NCBI GenBank assembly: GCA_016718385.1
Contig: JADKDK010000002.1
Location: 806,001 to 870,000 of the forward strand
Direction of reading: 5' to 3'
Source: Gammaproteobacteria bacterium
GTDB lineage: Bacteria; Pseudomonadota; Gammaproteobacteria; Pseudomonadales; UBA5518
Length of the DNA: 64,000 bases
Under the pieces are notes generated by a model, which had not been told where the DNA came from, searched no databases, and saw only the letters and a program-made list of their open reading frames with translations. This document shows, in pieces, positions 61,502 through 64,000 of the stretch. A program made the translations under genes and the position numbers. Position 1 is the first letter of the stretch, and the number at the start of each line of letters is the position of its first letter.

Positions 61502-63555
61502 AGCCCGCGGGCGGTGACACTGCCGGCGGCGCCGACGAGCTCATCGCCCCGCTGGCTTACGCACCGCCCGAGCCGGCGCCGCGCGAAGCGCGGCGCCCGC
61601 GGCGCCACCACCTCGGTATCGCCGCCGCGTTGCTGGCGGTGGCGACGATCGCGTGGTTCCTGCTCGGAGCGCGCGTGCTCGAGGTGCGCCTGCAGCCGGC
61701 CAGCGCCGAGCTCGACGTCGACGGCGGACCCAGCCTCGCCTTCGGCGCGCGCATCCTGCTGCATCCGGGCGATTACGTGCTGCGCGCCGCGGCGCCCGGC
61801 TACGCGCCGGGATCGCTGGCCGTGCGCGTCACCGCGGCGGGCGGGCAGCGCGTCGAGCTCGCGCTGAAAAAGCTGCCCGGGCGCGTGTTCGTGAACAGCG
61901 CGCCGGTCGCGGGGCGCGTGCTCGTCGACGGCGTCGACGCCGGCGCCACGAACGGCGAGGCGTTGCGGCTCGCTGCCGGCGAACACACGATCCGCGTCGA
62001 AGCCGAACGCTACCTGCCGCACGAGCAGTCGCTCGCGGTCGAGGGCATGGACACCGAGCAAACGCTGGAGATCACGCTGGCGCCCGGCTGGGGCACTTAT
62101 CGCGTCGAGACCGTCCCGCCGGGTGCGAGCATCGTGGTCGATGACGCGCCGCTCGCGACGACGCCGGCCGACATCGAGCTGCCCGCTGGAGAGCGCCACC
62201 TGCGGCTGCGCCTCGAGGGCTACCGTGACGAGGCCCTGATGGTGAACGCCGTGGCCGGCGAACGGCGCACGCTGGCAGCGCTCACGCTCGCGCGCGCCGA
62301 CGCGCGCCTGCGCGTCAGCTCGAATCCCGCCGGCGCCAGCATCACGCTCGACGGCGTGTTCCAGGGCCGCACGCCGCTGGAACTGGCGATCGACTCCTCG
62401 CGGGCCCACGAACTGATCGCCTTCAAGGCCGGCTTCGAGCGCGCCGTGCGCGCACTGCCCGCTGGCGGCAAGTCGCGCGATATCGCGCTCGAGCTGCCCG
62501 CGCTGAGCGGCGAGATCCGCCTCGCGGTGACGCCGCCCGACGCCGAGGTGTTCCTCGGCGAGCGCGCCCTGGGGCGCGGCGCACAGACGCTGACGCTGCC
62601 CAGCGGCAGGCACACGCTGCGCGTGCAACGCGAGGGCTACGCGCCGCAGGAGCTCGCGGTGGCGCCGCGACCCGGATTCCCGCAATCGCTGGGCGTCACG
62701 CTCGGCACGGCGGCCGAGGCGAAGGCAAAGTCCACGGTGACCCGCATCACCACCGCCGCGGGACAGGAACTGGTGCTGCTGCGCCCGGGCCCGTTCGCCA
62801 TGGGCTCGTCGCGGCGCGAGGTCGGGCGTCGGGCCAACGAGGCGCTGCGCCAGGTGCGGTTGCAGCGGCCCTTCTACCTCGGCGTCGCCGAGGTCAGCAA
62901 CGCGGAGTTCCGCCAGTTCCGCGCCGGCCATTCCTCGGGCAACTTCAAGGGCAAGAGCCTGAACGACGACGAGCAGCCGGCGGTCAATCTGTCGTGGGAG
63001 GACGCCGCCCTGTACTGCAACTGGCTGAGCGCGAAGGAAGGCCTGCCGCCGTTCTACACCGTGCAGGGCGGACGCGTGAGCGGCTTCACCGCCGCGAGCC
63101 GTGGCTACCGCCTGCCGACCGAGGCGGAGTGGGCGTGGGCGGCGATCGTGCAGGCCGACGGATCGAGCGCGCGCTTCGGCTGGGGCCAGGAGCTGCCGCC
63201 GTCGGCGAAGGCCGGGAATTTCGCCGACCAGAGCGGCGCCACGCTGCTCGGGCAGGTGATCGCGGGCTACGACGACGGCTTCGCGGTCGCCGCGCCGCGC
63301 AAGCGCTTCGCGCCCAACCGCCACGGCCTTTTCGACCTGAGCGGCAATGCGGCAGAATGGATGCATGACATCTACGAAGCATTGCCCGCGGAGGGTCGCA
63401 CCGATCCGACGGGCGCGGGCAGCGGCGAATTCCACGTGATCCGCGGCGCGAGCTGGCGCCACGGCAGCGTCACCGAGTTGCGCCTCGCCTTTCGCGACTA
63501 CGGCAAGGAGGCGCGCGCCGACCTGGGTTTCCGTCTCGCGAGGTACGCCGAATGA
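61483..63555 (+). CDS. PEGA-repeat protein with SUMF1 (formylglycine-enzyme-fold) domain
   Basis: A 690-residue protein. After a cytoplasmic N-terminus comes one membrane segment near 45-65 (LGIAAALLAVATIAWFLLGA), then several PEGA beta repeats (VETVPPGASIVVDDAPLATT; VSSNPAGASITLDGVFQGRT; AVTPPDAEVFLGERALGRGA). A SUMF1-type domain runs from about 420 to the end: PFAMGSSRREVGRRANEALR, GYRLPTEAEWAWAA, GLFDLSGNAAEWMHD, HVIRGASWRHGSVTELRLAF. The paired active-site Cys of true formylglycine-generating enzymes are missing from this last motif, so sulfatase activation is unlikely and a binding role more so. The start is ATG 61483 within the previous gene. Confidence 0.82.
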   Translation: MPAEDLKPAGGDTAGGADELIAPLAYAPPEPAPREARRPRRHHLGIAAALLAVATIAWFLLGARVLEVRLQPASAELDVDGGPSLAFGARILLHPGDYVLRAAAPGYAPGSLAVRVTAAGGQRVELALKKLPGRVFVNSAPVAGRVLVDGVDAGATNGEALRLAAGEHTIRVEAERYLPHEQSLAVEGMDTEQTLEITLAPGWGTYRVETVPPGASIVVDDAPLATTPADIELPAGERHLRLRLEGYRDEALMVNAVAGERRTLAALTLARADARLRVSSNPAGASITLDGVFQGRTPLELAIDSSRAHELIAFKAGFERAVRALPAGGKSRDIALELPALSGEIRLAVTPPDAEVFLGERALGRGAQTLTLPSGRHTLRVQREGYAPQELAVAPRPGFPQSLGVTLGTAAEAKAKSTVTRITTAAGQELVLLRPGPFAMGSSRREVGRRANEALRQVRLQRPFYLGVAEVSNAEFRQFRAGHSSGNFKGKSLNDDEQPAVNLSWEDAALYCNWLSAKEGLPPFYTVQGGRVSGFTAASRGYRLPTEAEWAWAAIVQADGSSARFGWGQELPPSAKAGNFADQSGATLLGQVIAGYDDGFAVAAPRKRFAPNRHGLFDLSGNAAEWMHDIYEALPAEGRTDPTGAGSGEFHVIRGASWRHGSVTELRLAFRDYGKEARADLGFRLARYAE

Positions 63556-63788
63556 AGCGGCGCGCGCGGCTCGCGCTCATCGCCGCCGCGCTGGCCACCC
63601 TCGCCACGGCGCAGGAAGCGCCGGAAGACGCGCCGGACGCACCGCAGCCCGCGACATCGCCTGCCGCGGAGCCCGCGCCTGCCGCCGGTGCGAAGCCCGC
63701 CCCGCGCGGCGGCGCCGGCGACGAGCGCTTCGTGCCCAGCGAGGACATCTCGGAGGATCTCTCCGTGTCATTCCCTTCGGACATCTGA
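63552..63788 (+). CDS. Small secreted Pro/Ala-rich protein
   Basis: A 78-residue protein whose ATG overlaps the previous stop (ATGA). The signal peptide MKRRARLALIAAALATLATA is probably cleaved before QEAPED; it is followed by an Ala/Pro linker and a charged end (ERFVPSEDISEDLSVSFPSD). No family recognised. The coupling suggests it belongs with the SUMF1-fold protein. Confidence 0.6.
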   Translation: MKRRARLALIAAALATLATAQEAPEDAPDAPQPATSPAAEPAPAAGAKPAPRGGAGDERFVPSEDISEDLSVSFPSDI

Positions 63789-63817
63789 ACCAGGCGCCGC
63801 GCCGCGTCAAGGACCCC

Positions 63818-64000
63818 ATGAAACGCATCCTCGCCTCCGAGTTCCTGTTCCAGCTCTTCGCCCTGCTGCTGTCGCTGATCGTGGTGCACACCTTCTACGT
63901 CGCCGTGGTGACGCCGAATGCCGATGCGGTCGCCAGGGCCGCGCAGGAGCGCGTAGCCGCCGGCGACACCTCGGCGCGTCCGCCCTCGGTATGGGTGATC
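63818..64000 (+). CDS. Start of a probable MotA/TolQ/ExbB-family proton channel protein
   Basis: The first 61 codons are in the window: MKRILASEFLFQLFALLLSL, VHTFYVAVVTPNADAVARAA, ending PPSVWVI at the right edge. One membrane segment is followed by a periplasmic stretch. From memory of the family and from the TonB-like C-terminus encoded at 57.5 kb, I read this as an ExbB/TolQ-like subunit with an N-terminal extra helix. The diagnostic channel helices lie outside the window. Confidence 0.45.
   Translation, partial: MKRILASEFLFQLFALLLSLIVVHTFYVAVVTPNADAVARAAQERVAAGDTSARPPSVWVI

Overview
This is a high-GC stretch of a gammaproteobacterial chromosome. Two blocks have the gene order found in Pseudomonas and Escherichia: cdsA-uppS-frr-pyrH-tsf-rpsB facing map-glnD-dapC, and ffh-rpsP-rimM-trmD-rplS, xerD-dsbC, hom-thrC, recJ, prfB-lysS, with the ypjD/yfjD-type pair beside ffh. 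I cannot name the genus. The steroid-type side-chain cluster, acetoin/2-oxoacid dehydrogenase E1 genes and multidomain signalling proteins suggest an environmental heterotroph.

Layout. 1-4.1 kb: translation and envelope operon on the minus strand. 4.4-9.2 kb: map, glnD, dapC. 9.2-13.5 kb: an overlapping signalling trio (response regulator-cyclase, single-domain regulator, hybrid histidine kinase). 13.5-16.6 kb: an SDR and a thiamine-dependent E1 alpha/beta pair ending in a stand-alone lipoyl domain. 16.6-19.8 kb: lipoprotein, lysS, prfB. 19.9-30.1 kb: an accessory island, three tandem two-gene units encoding secreted proteins, here called B (unrecognised, four Cys) and A (Asp-box propeller plus DUF5648-like C-terminus). 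One B gene is split by a 1,148-bp block of almost pure G/C. 30.1-43.3 kb: EamA transporter, recJ, thrC, hom, dsbC, xerD, rplS-trmD-rimM-rpsP, ffh, ypjD, yfjD. 43.3-47.1 kb: DUF1289, gamma-carbonic anhydrase, Nudix, NIF3-like, tgt, queA. 47.2-48.8 kb: tRNA-Leu, an Lpp-like lipoprotein and an L,D-transpeptidase. 48.9-56.1 kb: a TetR-controlled CoA-thioester degradation cluster with the gene content of the actinobacterial igr operon (Ltp2, ChsH1, ChsH2, two acyl-CoA dehydrogenases). 56.3-64 kb: an envelope locus of lipoproteins, a TonB-like protein, a repeat protein, a PEGA/SUMF1-fold protein and the start of an ExbB/TolQ/MotA-like gene.

Data quality matters here. Single-base reading-frame breaks occur in tsf, prfB (besides its normal programmed shift), dsbC, one island B gene and two genes near 56-59 kb. 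Two of these genes are essential, and two breaks in one B gene are visibly one-base-shorter homopolymers than in its sister copy. Uncorrected sequencing indels are the most economical explanation, so broken genes here should not be read as pseudogenes without checking.

Most noteworthy: the tandem B-A array with nearly constant A C-terminal halves, divergent A N-terminal halves and a perfect CCCATATGGG palindrome 137-139 bases upstream of each unit; the in-frame-excisable block inside the middle unit; the palindrome overlapping the promoter of the acyl-CoA dehydrogenase cluster; and the TonB/ExbB-like plus SUMF1-fold envelope locus.
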